DNA of 47,612 nt. Origin: Betaproteobacteria bacterium. Its GTDB lineage: Bacteria; Pseudomonadota; Gammaproteobacteria; Burkholderiales; Burkholderiaceae_C. Below, one piece after another: positions 1 to 9,213 of this stretch (positions are counted from its first letter, which is position 1; every line of letters begins with the position of its first letter). Where the stretch lies: positions 1 to 47,612 of the forward strand of contig RFYV01000020.1 of assembly GCA_009921265.1 (NCBI GenBank). Direction: 5' to 3'. The notes beneath the pieces were generated by a model. The model worked only from the letters and a program-made list of their open reading frames with translations, had not been told where the DNA came from and made no database searches. The position numbers and the translations under genes were made by a program.

Positions 1-27
1 TTAGCACTCATGGGCTATGAGTGCTAA
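1..27 (+). promoter_or_regulatory. CIRCE operator (HrcA binding site) upstream of groESL
   Basis: The sequence is exactly TTAGCACTC, nine bases, then GAGTGCTAA, which is the consensus CIRCE inverted repeat bound by the heat-shock repressor HrcA. It lies about 78 bp upstream of the groES start codon, where it would overlap the transcription start region or untranslated leader. The promoter itself is probably just outside the window. This implies HrcA repression of the chaperonin operon, relieved on heat or unfolded-protein stress. Confidence 0.96.
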
Positions 28-104
28 CACTCCAGCCCTAATCCACCAACGCACGTTTTGTGCGATGTTGTTTTTAACCTTTAGTTTCTCTATTTGGAGT
101 CCAC

Positions 105-398
105 ATGAAACTTCGTCCCCTGCACGACCGCGTGATTGTCAAGCGCATTGACAGCGAAACCACTACAGCCTCTGGCATCGTCATCCCTGACGCCGCCGCA
201 GAAAAGCCCGATCAAGGTGAAATCTTGGCCGTTGGTCCTGGCAAAAAAAATGACAAAGGCGACTTGAGCCCTATGGGCGTCAAAGTTGGCGACCGTGTTT
301 TGTTTGGCAAATACAGCGGCCAAACCGTCAAAGTCGATAGCGAGGAACTCCTCGTTATGAAAGAAGAAGACCTTTTCGCTGTTGTCGAAAAGAAATAA
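105..398 (+). CDS. groES: Co-chaperonin GroES (Hsp10)
   Basis: This 97-residue protein is the lid of the GroEL folding chamber; seven subunits form a dome that caps GroEL with ATP and encloses substrate proteins in the cytoplasm. It begins [14 protein letters not shown] and has the usual GroES pattern with a mobile loop around residues 16-32 ([14 protein letters not shown]) and a C-terminal EEDLFAVVE segment. Length is normal for the family. A GGAG ribosome site sits seven bases before the ATG. groEL follows after 29 bp and the CIRCE element lies upstream, so the pair is an HrcA-regulated heat-shock operon. The identification is secure. Confidence 0.98.
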   Translation: MKLRPLHDRVIVKRIDSETTTASGIVIPDAAAEKPDQGEILAVGPGKKNDKGDLSPMGVKVGDRVLFGKYSGQTVKVDSEELLVMKEEDLFAVVEKK

Positions 399-421
399 TC
401 ATTTAACCAATATCGGAGTAA

Positions 422-2083
<1,662 letters not shown>

Positions 2084-2120
2084 TGTCTATAAGCTCAAGT
2101 CGTTTGGCTTGAAAACAAAA

Positions 2121-2147
2121 AGGGTCGCATATGCGGCCCTTTTTTTA
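2121..2147. terminator. Bidirectional intrinsic terminator between groEL and pgi
   Basis: AGGGTCGCAT is followed immediately by ATGCGGCCCT, a ten-base stem with one G-U pair in the plus-strand RNA, and then a run of seven T. An A-rich stretch lies on the other side, so the hairpin can also end minus-strand transcription from pgi, which stops 19 bp away. Confidence 0.85.
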
Positions 2148-2165
2148 TATTAAAAAAATTTAGGG

Positions 2166-3698
2166 TCAACGAATGCGATGAAGCAAGCCCGCAGTAGAAG
2201 CATCTAATCCGCTCGAGTCTCCCGTGTTTATTTTTTGAATCAAATCGTTGGCCATCACTTTGCCCAACTCCACGCCCCATTGATCAAAACTGTTGATGCC
2301 CCACACTGCACCACTGACCATGACGCGGTGTTCATGCAATGCAATCATGGCCCCCAAAGTGGCGGGTGTTAATTGATCCATTAGAAAAAATGTGCTGGGC
2401 CTGTTGCCAGTCATGTGTCGATGACCGCCTTTGACATTGCGTCCCATCATCAAAGCTTGCGCTTGCGCCAATGCATTGGCTAGCAGTTGTTGTTGATGTT
2501 GCGGCCAATGATGTGATGCGTGTTTGAACGCTAAAAAATCAACAGGAACCACTTGCGTGCCTTGATGCAACATTTGAAAAAATGCATGCTGTCCGTTGGT
2601 ACCTGGTTCGCCCCAAAGCACAGGTGCAGTTTGATACGAAAGCGCTTGCCCTTGCAGATCAACACGCTTACCGTTGCTCTCGAGTTCAAGTTGTTGTAAG
2701 TAAGAAGCCCAATATTTGAGATGCGCATGATAGGGCGCAACATTGCGACTACTGTATCCCAAAAAATTGCGGTGCCACACGTCGAGCAAACCCAACCGCA
2801 AGGGCAAATTGCTTTGAATCGGCGCATTTAAAAAATGCTGATCCATTTGGTGTGCACCACTTAAAAAATCACGAAAACCTTGCGCGCCAATAGCAATTGC
2901 CAAGGGTAGGCCAATCGCCGAATGGATGGAATATCGACCTCCCACCCAATCCCAAAAACCAAATACGTGGCCTACGCCCCATGCTTTGGCGTCTAAAGTG
3001 TTAGAGGTGAGTGCGGCGAAGTGTCGCTGTGTGTCGGTACCACCTTGCGATAAAAACCAATTTTTTGCGGTTTGCGCATTGGTCATGGTCTCGAGGGTGG
3101 TGAATGTTTTGGAAGCAAAGATGAATAAAGTGTGCTCGGGTCGAATTTTTTGAAGCACAGTATTTATTTCGTGTGCATCAACGTTGGATACAAAATGAAA
3201 TCGTTTGTTGCTGATAGCCAATGTTTGCAATGCAAACGTGGTCATGCGCGGGCCTAAATCGGATCCACCAATACCGATATGAACCACATCAGTGAACGTA
3301 TCGTCGTTAGCAATGCTTTGTGCAAATGCCAACATGTCGTCTAAAACAACGTGCACATCTTTAAGAGTCGATGACAAATGATTGGTTAAGGACTTTGCAG
3401 GTTGACGCAGCAACCAATGCATGACCTGTCTATTTTCGGTGGTGTTGATAGGCTCGCCGCTGAACATGGCGTCGCGCTTGGCAAGCACACCCGTTTGCTC
3501 TGCTAAATCAAACAAAAGGGTTTGTACTTGTGCGTTGATGGGTTGCTTAGAAAAATCAGCAAAAACATGCGGCGCTTGAACGCTGAATGCGTCAACGCGA
3601 TGCGAGTCTTGTGCAAACGCTTGAGACAAATCAAAGCTGGTAAAACTGCTCGATGCGTCTTGCAGTTTTTTCCAAACGGATGTTTGATCACAACGCAT
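2166..3698 (-). CDS. pgi: Glucose-6-phosphate isomerase
   Basis: This 510-residue cytoplasmic enzyme interconverts glucose 6-phosphate and fructose 6-phosphate. The sugar isomerase domains carry the family signatures: HIGIGGSDLGPRM near residue 143, FWDWVGGRYSIHSAIGLPL around residue 250, and the C-terminal WGVELGKVMAND. It is somewhat shorter than the 549-residue E. coli enzyme, as in many proteobacterial relatives, and no signature is missing. The ATG at 3696-3698 lies three bases after the stop codon of tal, so the two genes are probably cotranscribed and translationally coupled, linking glycolysis/gluconeogenesis with the non-oxidative pentose phosphate pathway. The gene faces groEL across a shared terminator. 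Confidence 0.97.
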   Translation of the reverse strand: MRCDQTSVWKKLQDASSSFTSFDLSQAFAQDSHRVDAFSVQAPHVFADFSKQPINAQVQTLLFDLAEQTGVLAKRDAMFSGEPINTTENRQVMHWLLRQPAKSLTNHLSSTLKDVHVVLDDMLAFAQSIANDDTFTDVVHIGIGGSDLGPRMTTFALQTLAISNKRFHFVSNVDAHEINTVLQKIRPEHTLFIFASKTFTTLETMTNAQTAKNWFLSQGGTDTQRHFAALTSNTLDAKAWGVGHVFGFWDWVGGRYSIHSAIGLPLAIAIGAQGFRDFLSGAHQMDQHFLNAPIQSNLPLRLGLLDVWHRNFLGYSSRNVAPYHAHLKYWASYLQQLELESNGKRVDLQGQALSYQTAPVLWGEPGTNGQHAFFQMLHQGTQVVPVDFLAFKHASHHWPQHQQQLLANALAQAQALMMGRNVKGGHRHMTGNRPSTFFLMDQLTPATLGAMIALHEHRVMVSGAVWGINSFDQWGVELGKVMANDLIQKINTGDSSGLDASTAGLLHRIR

Positions 3699-3701
3699 GC
3701 A

Positions 3702-4646
3702 TCAAGCCTTGAGTAGCTCATCGAGCAGCATGGCGTCTTTGCAAAATGCACGAATGCCTTCGGCTAATTTTTCTGTGGCCATCGCATCTTCATTGAGTGC
3801 AAATCGAAATTGCGCTTCGTTGAGATCAACTGAAGGTGTCGATTGAAGCAATGCGCTTTTGGCGTCTAAAGCAGTGTGTAGATCAGTTTGATTGCCCGCC
3901 AACTGCGCCAATAAATCGGGACTGATGGTGAGCAAATCGCATCCAGCCAAAGCCGTGATCTGCCCTGCATTTCTAAAACTCGCACCCATAACTTCTGTGG
4001 CAATGCCGTGTTGTTTGTAATAGTTGTAGATTTTTTTAACGGATTGAACGCCAGGATCATTGGCGCCGGCTTGAGCGGCCTCGTCCCAAGACGCACCAGC
4101 GGTTTTTTTGTACCAATCGTAGATGCGTCCGACAAAAGGAGAGATGAGTTGCACCTTGGCTTTTCCACACGCAACGGCTTGTGCAAAAGAAAAAAGAAGT
4201 GTGAGATTGGTGCGAATGCCCTCTTGTTCTAACACTTGTGCGGCTTGTATGCCTTCCCAGGTGGACGCAATTTTGATGAGTACACGTTGGGTGTCGATGC
4301 CTGCTTGTTGATAAAGCGTAATGATTCTGCGAGCGCGTGCAATGGTGGCGTTGGTATCAAAACTGAGTCGAGCATCAACTTCAGTTGAAACACGACCTGG
4401 AATGATGGAGAGAATTTCAGATCCAAAGCGCACCAGCAAATGATCCATTTGCAAATCGAGAGAATCACTTTTGTGCTCTGCAACGGTTTGTTGAAGCAAT
4501 GGCAAGTATTCGGGCTTTTGCACCGCTTTGAGAATGAGCGAAGGATTGGTGGTGGCGTCTTGCGGTTTGAATTGAGCAAGTTGCTTAAAGTCGCCAGTAT
4601 CGGCCACCACAGTGGTGAATTGTTTGATTGCGTCGAGTTGGTTCAT
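3702..4646 (-). CDS. tal: Transaldolase
   Basis: This 314-residue transaldolase transfers a dihydroxyacetone unit from sedoheptulose 7-phosphate to glyceraldehyde 3-phosphate. The (beta/alpha)8 barrel has the Schiff-base lysine region [12 protein letters not shown] and the phosphate-site pattern [20 protein letters not shown] start it at ATG 4644-4646 ([10 protein letters not shown]), which gives the normal TalB length of about 316; a longer open frame upstream has no homology. A GGAGG sequence about 11 bases before this ATG overlaps the 3' end of the degraded ABC-ATPase fragment, whose stop codon lies only 7 bp upstream. Expression is therefore likely driven by sequence in or beyond that remnant. 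pgi follows after 3 bp. Confidence 0.96.
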   Translation of the reverse strand: MNQLDAIKQFTTVVADTGDFKQLAQFKPQDATTNPSLILKAVQKPEYLPLLQQTVAEHKSDSLDLQMDHLLVRFGSEILSIIPGRVSTEVDARLSFDTNATIARARRIITLYQQAGIDTQRVLIKIASTWEGIQAAQVLEQEGIRTNLTLLFSFAQAVACGKAKVQLISPFVGRIYDWYKKTAGASWDEAAQAGANDPGVQSVKKIYNYYKQHGIATEVMGASFRNAGQITALAGCDLLTISPDLLAQLAGNQTDLHTALDAKSALLQSTPSVDLNEAQFRFALNEDAMATEKLAEGIRAFCKDAMLLDELLKA

Positions 4647-4653
4647 TGAATGA

Positions 4654-5051
4654 TTATCCCTCCACCACCGAGACGCCCGATGCATCAAGTACCAAGCCGA
4701 CGCTTTGTCCGATTTGCAGAGGATTGATGGTGTTATTTTGAATGACAAAAATATCGCCTAATTCTGTTCCAAATGTGTATTCGTGTCCACTACCTAAATA
4801 CGCTGATTTTTTGAGTTGCACTTTGAGTCCAATATGTTGATCCACAATTTGCCAAGCTTGAGGACGCACGGCAACCTTGACAGATCCTGGTCTAACATTG
4901 ATGCGCGGTTCAATGGATAAAGGCCCCAAGGCAACCATACCTTTTGAATCACACATCGCAGAAAAAAGCATGGCCTCACCCATAAATCCCGCAACAAAAA
5001 CAGTGACGGGACAATCGTTAAGTTCTTGAGGCGTTCCGCTTTGTGCGATTT
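4654..5051 (-). pseudogene. 3' fragment of an ABC-importer ATPase (TOBE domain), AfuC/FbpC type
   Basis: The reading frame runs from QIAQSGTPQEL through VFVAGFMGEAMLF into a complete TOBE-type domain with VAVRPQAW, a [15 protein letters not shown] stretch and a final GVSVVEG. In intact AfuC/FbpC/PotA-type ATPases the GTPQEL...FVAGF segment directly follows the nucleotide-binding domain. Here the whole Walker A, signature and Walker B part is gone. The 5' side joins the start of an IS3-family orfA at about position 5052. The fragment cannot hydrolyse ATP. Together with the truncated binding protein at 5174-5308 it marks a lost importer operon, probably for ferric iron or an organophosphonate/polyamine-type solute. 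Confidence 0.85.
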
Positions 5052-5187
5052 GACCTCAATTTCACGCAGCTTGGCCACTATCTGCTCGGGCTTTAATCGA
5101 ACTCCTTTTGACATAACTTAATCCTTTCGAATGATAAAAAACAAAGCTTCTCTCACTCAAATTGGATCAGTTTTTAAACGCAGGTCA
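5052..5187 (-). mobile_element. Left-end fragment of an IS3-family insertion sequence
   Basis: Read on the minus strand, the fragment starts with TGACCTGC at 5187, a plausible IS3-family terminal repeat. It then carries 73 bp of leader and an ATG at 5112-5114 that opens a frame with KPEQIVAKLREIEV, the conserved first helix of IS3-family OrfA. Homology stops after about 21 codons where the sequence switches to the ABC ATPase fragment. The terminal repeat lies exactly where the binding-protein frame loses homology. The rest of the element, including orfB and the right end, is absent, so it cannot move. This fits an IS-adjacent deletion. Confidence 0.75.
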
Positions 5188-5308
5188 AAATCATGTTGCA
5201 CCACTCAGCTTGAACAGAGCAAATGATGTTAATTTGTTGCGCTTGCACGCTTGCGCTCGCCATAACGGCAAAGACTGATAAAAGAAATGAAATGATTTTG
5301 AGTTTCAT
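5174..5308 (-). pseudogene. 5' fragment of an AfuA/FbpA-type periplasmic solute-binding protein
   Basis: A minus-strand frame begins with MKLKIISFLLSVFAVM, a clear Sec signal peptide with an Ala-x-Ala type cleavage region (SVQAQQ). It continues with INIICSVQAEWCNMI, which resembles the mature N terminus of ABC-type solute-binding family 1 proteins of the iron/AfuA kind. Homology ends at codon 40, where the IS3 terminal repeat begins, and a stop follows four codons later. About 300 residues are missing. The 44-residue product would at most be an exported peptide. It is the first gene of the importer operon whose ATPase end survives at 4654-5051. Confidence 0.8.
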
Positions 5309-5462
5309 GGGGTACTGCCATTTTTGGTATGAAGGGATAGTGTAGTCAAAATGGCTCTTTTTATCTACGGGGAGTTGATGTGATGCAGTTACATTAAGAG
5401 ATGCACTGCACCCATGGGTCTGCAGAATTGAGAGAATCCATTATTCTTAAGAAATACATCGT
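5309..5462. other. Intergenic divergent promoter region
   Basis: These 154 bases lie between the truncated binding-protein gene (minus) and the NDUFA9-like gene (plus). They should contain the former ABC operon promoter and the promoter for 5463. I see AT-rich stretches but no promoter or operator good enough to name. Confidence 0.4.
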
Positions 5463-6350
5463 ATGAAAAAAATTGTCGTTTTAGGCGGTAGCGGTTTTGT
5501 CGGTCGGCATGTGTGCGAAGCCCTCAACAAGTTGGGCTGGCACGTTACCGTCGCCACGCGCCGTCCACCCGCACGCGCCGTCCAAACTCTGCCTTTTGTC
5601 GACGTGGTCAAAGCAGACGTTCACAACAACGCGGATTTAAATGCGCTGATCACAGGTCACGACGCCGTCATCAATTTAGTGGCTATCTTGCATGGCAATG
5701 CGGAGTCGTTTGAAAAAAATCACCATCAATTACCATCGCGGATTGCAAAAACGTGCATAGATCACCAAGTGCATCGCCTCATTCAAGTCAGCGCTTTGGG
5801 TGCAGATTTGCATGCTCCATCTATGTATCTGCAAAGCAAAGCAAAGGGTGAAATTGCATTACACGATTTTTCTGCGCTAGGACTTGAGTGCACCATTGTG
5901 CGACCCAGTGTGATATTTGGTTTAGATGATGCATTTATCAATCTCTTTGCCAAGCTTCAAAAGTGGGCGCCCGTGATGCCACTGGCCGGTGCGCATGCGC
6001 AATTTCAACCGGTTTGGGTTCAAGACGTGGCGCACGCGATTGTGTATGCATTACAAAATCCCAGCACCACGCATCAAACTTATGAGTTGTGCGGGCCTGA
6101 TATTTTTACGCTCAAGCAATTGGTTGAAATCGCAGGCATTTGGACGCAGCATCCTCGTTGGGTCATTCCACTGCCTGACGCAATCGCACGCATTCAGGCA
6201 CAAGCCATGCAATGGCTACCTGGGCCGCCCTTGATGAGCCAAGATAATTTAGACTCTATGCGTGTGCCCAACATTGCAGGCGGTCAACTCCCCAACATCA
6301 CACAACTCGGTGTTGCGCATCCAACACCTCTCACTAGTATTTTTGTTTAA
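5463..6350 (+). CDS. NDUFA9-like NAD(P)-binding protein (atypical SDR, complex I accessory type)
   Basis: This 295-residue protein has an N-terminal Rossmann fold with the nucleotide-binding motif GGSGFVG at residues 8-14, followed by the atypical SDR pattern typical of the NDUFA9 family (VSALGA near residue 115, QSKAKGE replacing the usual Tyr-x3-Lys, and VRPSVIFG near residue 146). Mitochondrial NDUFA9 is an accessory subunit of NADH dehydrogenase. Bacterial relatives are usually annotated as complex I NDUFA9-family or nucleoside-diphosphate-sugar epimerase proteins, and their substrate is not established. It sits 14 bp before cca and is probably cotranscribed with it. The fold assignment is firm; the role is inference. 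Confidence 0.85.
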   Translation: MKKIVVLGGSGFVGRHVCEALNKLGWHVTVATRRPPARAVQTLPFVDVVKADVHNNADLNALITGHDAVINLVAILHGNAESFEKNHHQLPSRIAKTCIDHQVHRLIQVSALGADLHAPSMYLQSKAKGEIALHDFSALGLECTIVRPSVIFGLDDAFINLFAKLQKWAPVMPLAGAHAQFQPVWVQDVAHAIVYALQNPSTTHQTYELCGPDIFTLKQLVEIAGIWTQHPRWVIPLPDAIARIQAQAMQWLPGPPLMSQDNLDSMRVPNIAGGQLPNITQLGVAHPTPLTSIFV

Positions 6351-6364
6351 CTTCACATTTGCAC

Positions 6365-7594
6365 ATGAAGGTTTATTTGGTCGGTGGCGCTGTCAGAGAT
6401 GAATTGCTGGGAATCAGCGGGGCTGATCGCGACTGGGTCGTCGTCGGTGCAACACCACAAGACTTGTTAAACATGGGGTATCAAGCTGTCGGCAAAGACT
6501 TTCCTGTTTTTTTGCATCCTCAAACCAAAGAAGAATATGCGTTAGCGCGCACCGAGAGAAAAATCGCCAAAGGCTATCATGGCTTTGAAGTGCATGCATC
6601 ACCTGATGTCACATTAGAAGAAGATTTGTCTAGGCGCGATCTCACCATCAATGCCATCGCCAAAGATGAAGCGGGCGTCTTGCATGACCCTTATGGCGGA
6701 CAAGCAGATTTAAAGAATCAACTATTTAGCCATGTAACCGATGCGTTTGCCGAAGATCCCGTTCGTATTTTGCGTGTGGCGAGGCTTGCGGCACGATTCA
6801 CTACATTCACAGTGGCTGCCACTACTTTGCAATTGATGCAACACATGGTCAATGTAGGTGAAGTCGATTCGCTGGTGAGTGAGCGTGTGTGGCAAGAGCT
6901 CGCACGAGGCTTAATGAGCACCAAACCTTCACGCATGTTAGAAGTATTGCGATCGTGTGGTGCACTTGAGCGCATCTTGCCAGAATTGGATCGCTTGTAT
7001 GGCGTGCCACAAACAGAAACGCATCATCCAGAGATTGACACAGGCATTCATATCGGCATGGTGCTTGATATATCGGCCCAACTCCAAACACCACTCGAGG
7101 TGCGATTTGCGTGTTTGGTTCGCGATTTGGGCAAGGGCATAACGCCTGCCGATCAACTCCCCCGACATATTGGGCACGAACAGCGCAGTGTCAAACTCTT
7201 AAAGCAATTGTGCGAACGATTGCGCGTTCCTCAACACTGCAAAGAGTTGGCAGAGGTTATTGCGCGTGAACACGGTAATATTCATCAATCACAAAACCTA
7301 GGTGCACAAGCGGTGCTTCGTTTGTTGGTTCGATGCGATGCCATCCGTCGACCTGACCGGTTTGAGCTGATATTGCAAGCTTGCGAATGCGATGCGCGCG
7401 GCCGATTGGGCTTAGAAAAAAAAATATACTCACAATCCGTTCGCTTGACGCGACTCTTACAGGTAGTTTTACAAGTCGACACCAAAGTGATTGCCAATCA
7501 AGCGATCAAAGAGGGATTAAGTGGTGAAGCGATTGGCAAAAAAATTGAGAAGGAAAGGGAGAGAGTGTTGGAAATTGAAATAAGCCAGCTTTAA
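6365..7594 (+). CDS. cca: tRNA CCA-adding nucleotidyltransferase with an altered HD domain
   Basis: This 409-residue enzyme adds or repairs the 3' CCA of tRNAs using CTP and ATP. The N-terminal nucleotidyltransferase head has GGAVRDELLG, the DRD catalytic carboxylates (residues 21-23) and RRDLTINAIA; the following helices bind nucleotide and tRNA. The C-terminal half is the HD-type domain of class I multifunctional Cca, with EIDTGIH near residue 226. However, the metal-binding HD pair reads RDLGKG: residue 253 is Arg (CGC at 7121-7123) instead of His. E. coli His255/Asp256 at this place are needed for phosphohydrolase activity, so that side activity is probably lost while CCA addition should be intact. 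I start at ATG 6365; an upstream in-frame TTG at 6359 is possible. The stop codon abuts a dispersed repeat. Confidence 0.95.
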   Translation: MKVYLVGGAVRDELLGISGADRDWVVVGATPQDLLNMGYQAVGKDFPVFLHPQTKEEYALARTERKIAKGYHGFEVHASPDVTLEEDLSRRDLTINAIAKDEAGVLHDPYGGQADLKNQLFSHVTDAFAEDPVRILRVARLAARFTTFTVAATTLQLMQHMVNVGEVDSLVSERVWQELARGLMSTKPSRMLEVLRSCGALERILPELDRLYGVPQTETHHPEIDTGIHIGMVLDISAQLQTPLEVRFACLVRDLGKGITPADQLPRHIGHEQRSVKLLKQLCERLRVPQHCKELAEVIAREHGNIHQSQNLGAQAVLRLLVRCDAIRRPDRFELILQACECDARGRLGLEKKIYSQSVRLTRLLQVVLQVDTKVIANQAIKEGLSGEAIGKKIEKERERVLEIEISQL

Positions 7595-7628
7595 TTGGTA
7601 TCTGACCCCAATTTACGGTAATTGGTAT
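7593..7628. repeat. Dispersed repeat copy 1 (core TATCTGACCCCAATT)
   Basis: The 15-bp core at 7599-7613 is identical to cores at 20674-20688 and 40318-40332. Here it is bracketed by two direct copies of AATTGGTAT (7593-7601 and 7620-7628), the first overlapping the cca stop codon. It resembles the short AATTGGGGTCAGA-type elements often seen beside IS200-like REP-associated transposases, but no transposase is present in the window. Confidence 0.7.
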
Positions 7629-7806
7629 ATATATCGATGATTAAGTAAGTAAACGATAGCTCATTTTTATCTTTTTCAAATTCAATGCTTAACAAATATA
7701 GCGAATTCAAGTTCGAAGCGCAACACGTTTGAAAAACTTTCGAATTTAAAAATTTTTATTTTTATTGGACGTTTATAGATACAAAACTCACCACCACGCT
7801 CACACA
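7629..7806. other. AT-rich intergenic spacer between cca and the efflux operon
   Basis: This is AT-rich sequence between two convergent genes (cca plus, nodT-like minus). I see no hairpin with a T run good enough to call a terminator, and no credible small gene. Confidence 0.5.
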
Positions 7807-9213
7807 TCACACATCCCACCTCCCCGCCAAGTTTTTCATCAACACATTCACCGCCACCGCTTGCCTCGATTTCACATCCAACAACGATCTCTCAGCCGTC
7901 AACGCACTCGCTTGAGCCAACGCAACATTCAAAAAACTAACCGTGCCCGCCGCATATTGCGCTTGTGCAATATCCAGATTTTTATTAGCTGCTTGCAACA
8001 CTTGAGATTGCGCTTTCGCTTGCTCTTGCAGTTGTGCAATAGCAATCAAGTTGTCTTCCACTTCTTGCACCGCCGTTAACACCACCTGTCGATATTGCGC
8101 CGATATTTGATCGACCAATGCAAGCGCTTGATCGCTAGCCGCACGACGCGCGCCGCCATCAAATACAGAAAGTGCAATGGCAGGGCCTAATGACCATGCG
8201 CGCGTGGCAGAACTGACCAAACTCGACATGTCGTTGCTGCGATAACCACTGCTCGCCGCAAACGTCACCGTTGGAAAAAATGCTGCGCGTGCCACACCCA
8301 CTTGTGCGTTAGCCGATACCACTCGCATTTGTGCGGCGCGTATATCGGGTCTGCGTTGTAACAAGCTTGCAGGAATCACATCAGGCAATGCAGGTGTGGT
8401 TGGTATGTTCGCTGTTGCAATCACATTCAATTGCGAAGGCATCTCACCCAGCAAAACAGCAATGGCATGCAACAGTTGTTGGCGCGTGATGGCCACATCA
8501 ATCGCTTGTGCTTGTGCACCACGCAATTGCACTTGTGCTTGCGCCACATCGGCAGCTGACACAACGCCTGCTTGGTATCGATACTCGGTGAGTTGCAATG
8601 CTTTGGCATAGGTTTGCTCTGCACGATTTAAAACATCTTTTTGTGCTTCCGCAGTTCGCAGTCCAATGTAGAGTTGAACCAATGTGGCTTGCAACGATAA
8701 GCGAGCTGCCGCTTCGTCTTCTTGCGAAGCAAGCAAACCTGAGCGTGCAACCGCACCTTGTGCGTCAATGCGTCCCCATACATCCAACTCCCAACTGATG
8801 GGTGCGTTTAATGTAAATATATTGGTGACGTTAGGATTGGTCACTGTAGTGCCGCGCGTTGCTCCTGAGTTCACACCAAGACTTGGCCACAGCGATGCTT
8901 GTGCCGCTTCTAATGTCGCCTTGGCTTGACGCACTTGTGCGGCCGATGCTTTTAAATTTTGATTGCCGCTCATCAATCGGTTTTGCAATTCATTCAAAAC
9001 CGAATCGTTAAGCAATTGCCACCACTGTGCATCGACTTTGATTTGTGTGTCTGCAGAATTCTGTAATGCTTGACGCACTGCTGCAGTTGCTCCAAATTGT
9101 TCGGGCAATGCCATAGAAGGTGATTCACGCACAATTTTATAACCGCAAGCCGATAGCATGCAAAACATCATTGATGCGATGCTAAGTTGAATGATGTGGC
9201 GCAATGATTTCAT
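7807..9213 (-). CDS. RND efflux outer-membrane lipoprotein, NodT/OprM family
   Basis: This 468-residue TolC-like channel carries solutes from the RND pump through the outer membrane. A signal peptide with lipobox LSAC (Cys 23) predicts a lipoprotein anchored in the outer membrane. Two outer-membrane efflux repeats follow, each with long Ala/Gln-rich helices (for example QAKATLEAAQASLWPSLG and VQEVEDNLIAIAQLQEQAKA) and the canonical LLQRRPDIRAAE-like stretch near residue 290. Its ATG overlaps the stop codon of the upstream RND permease by four bases (ATGA), so it is translationally coupled as the last gene of the pump operon. Family is certain; substrates are unknown. Confidence 0.93.
   Translation of the reverse strand: MKSLRHIIQLSIASMMFCMLSACGYKIVRESPSMALPEQFGATAAVRQALQNSADTQIKVDAQWWQLLNDSVLNELQNRLMSGNQNLKASAAQVRQAKATLEAAQASLWPSLGVNSGATRGTTVTNPNVTNIFTLNAPISWELDVWGRIDAQGAVARSGLLASQEDEAAARLSLQATLVQLYIGLRTAEAQKDVLNRAEQTYAKALQLTEYRYQAGVVSAADVAQAQVQLRGAQAQAIDVAITRQQLLHAIAVLLGEMPSQLNVIATANIPTTPALPDVIPASLLQRRPDIRAAQMRVVSANAQVGVARAAFFPTVTFAASSGYRSNDMSSLVSSATRAWSLGPAIALSVFDGGARRAASDQALALVDQISAQYRQVVLTAVQEVEDNLIAIAQLQEQAKAQSQVLQAANKNLDIAQAQYAAGTVSFLNVALAQASALTAERSLLDVKSRQAVAVNVLMKNLAGRWDV

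Noticed and set aside
7765..8079. His/Arg-rich frame opposite the NodT-like gene
   Set aside because: Shadow of the repetitive Gln/Ala codons of the efflux protein; no family resemblance.
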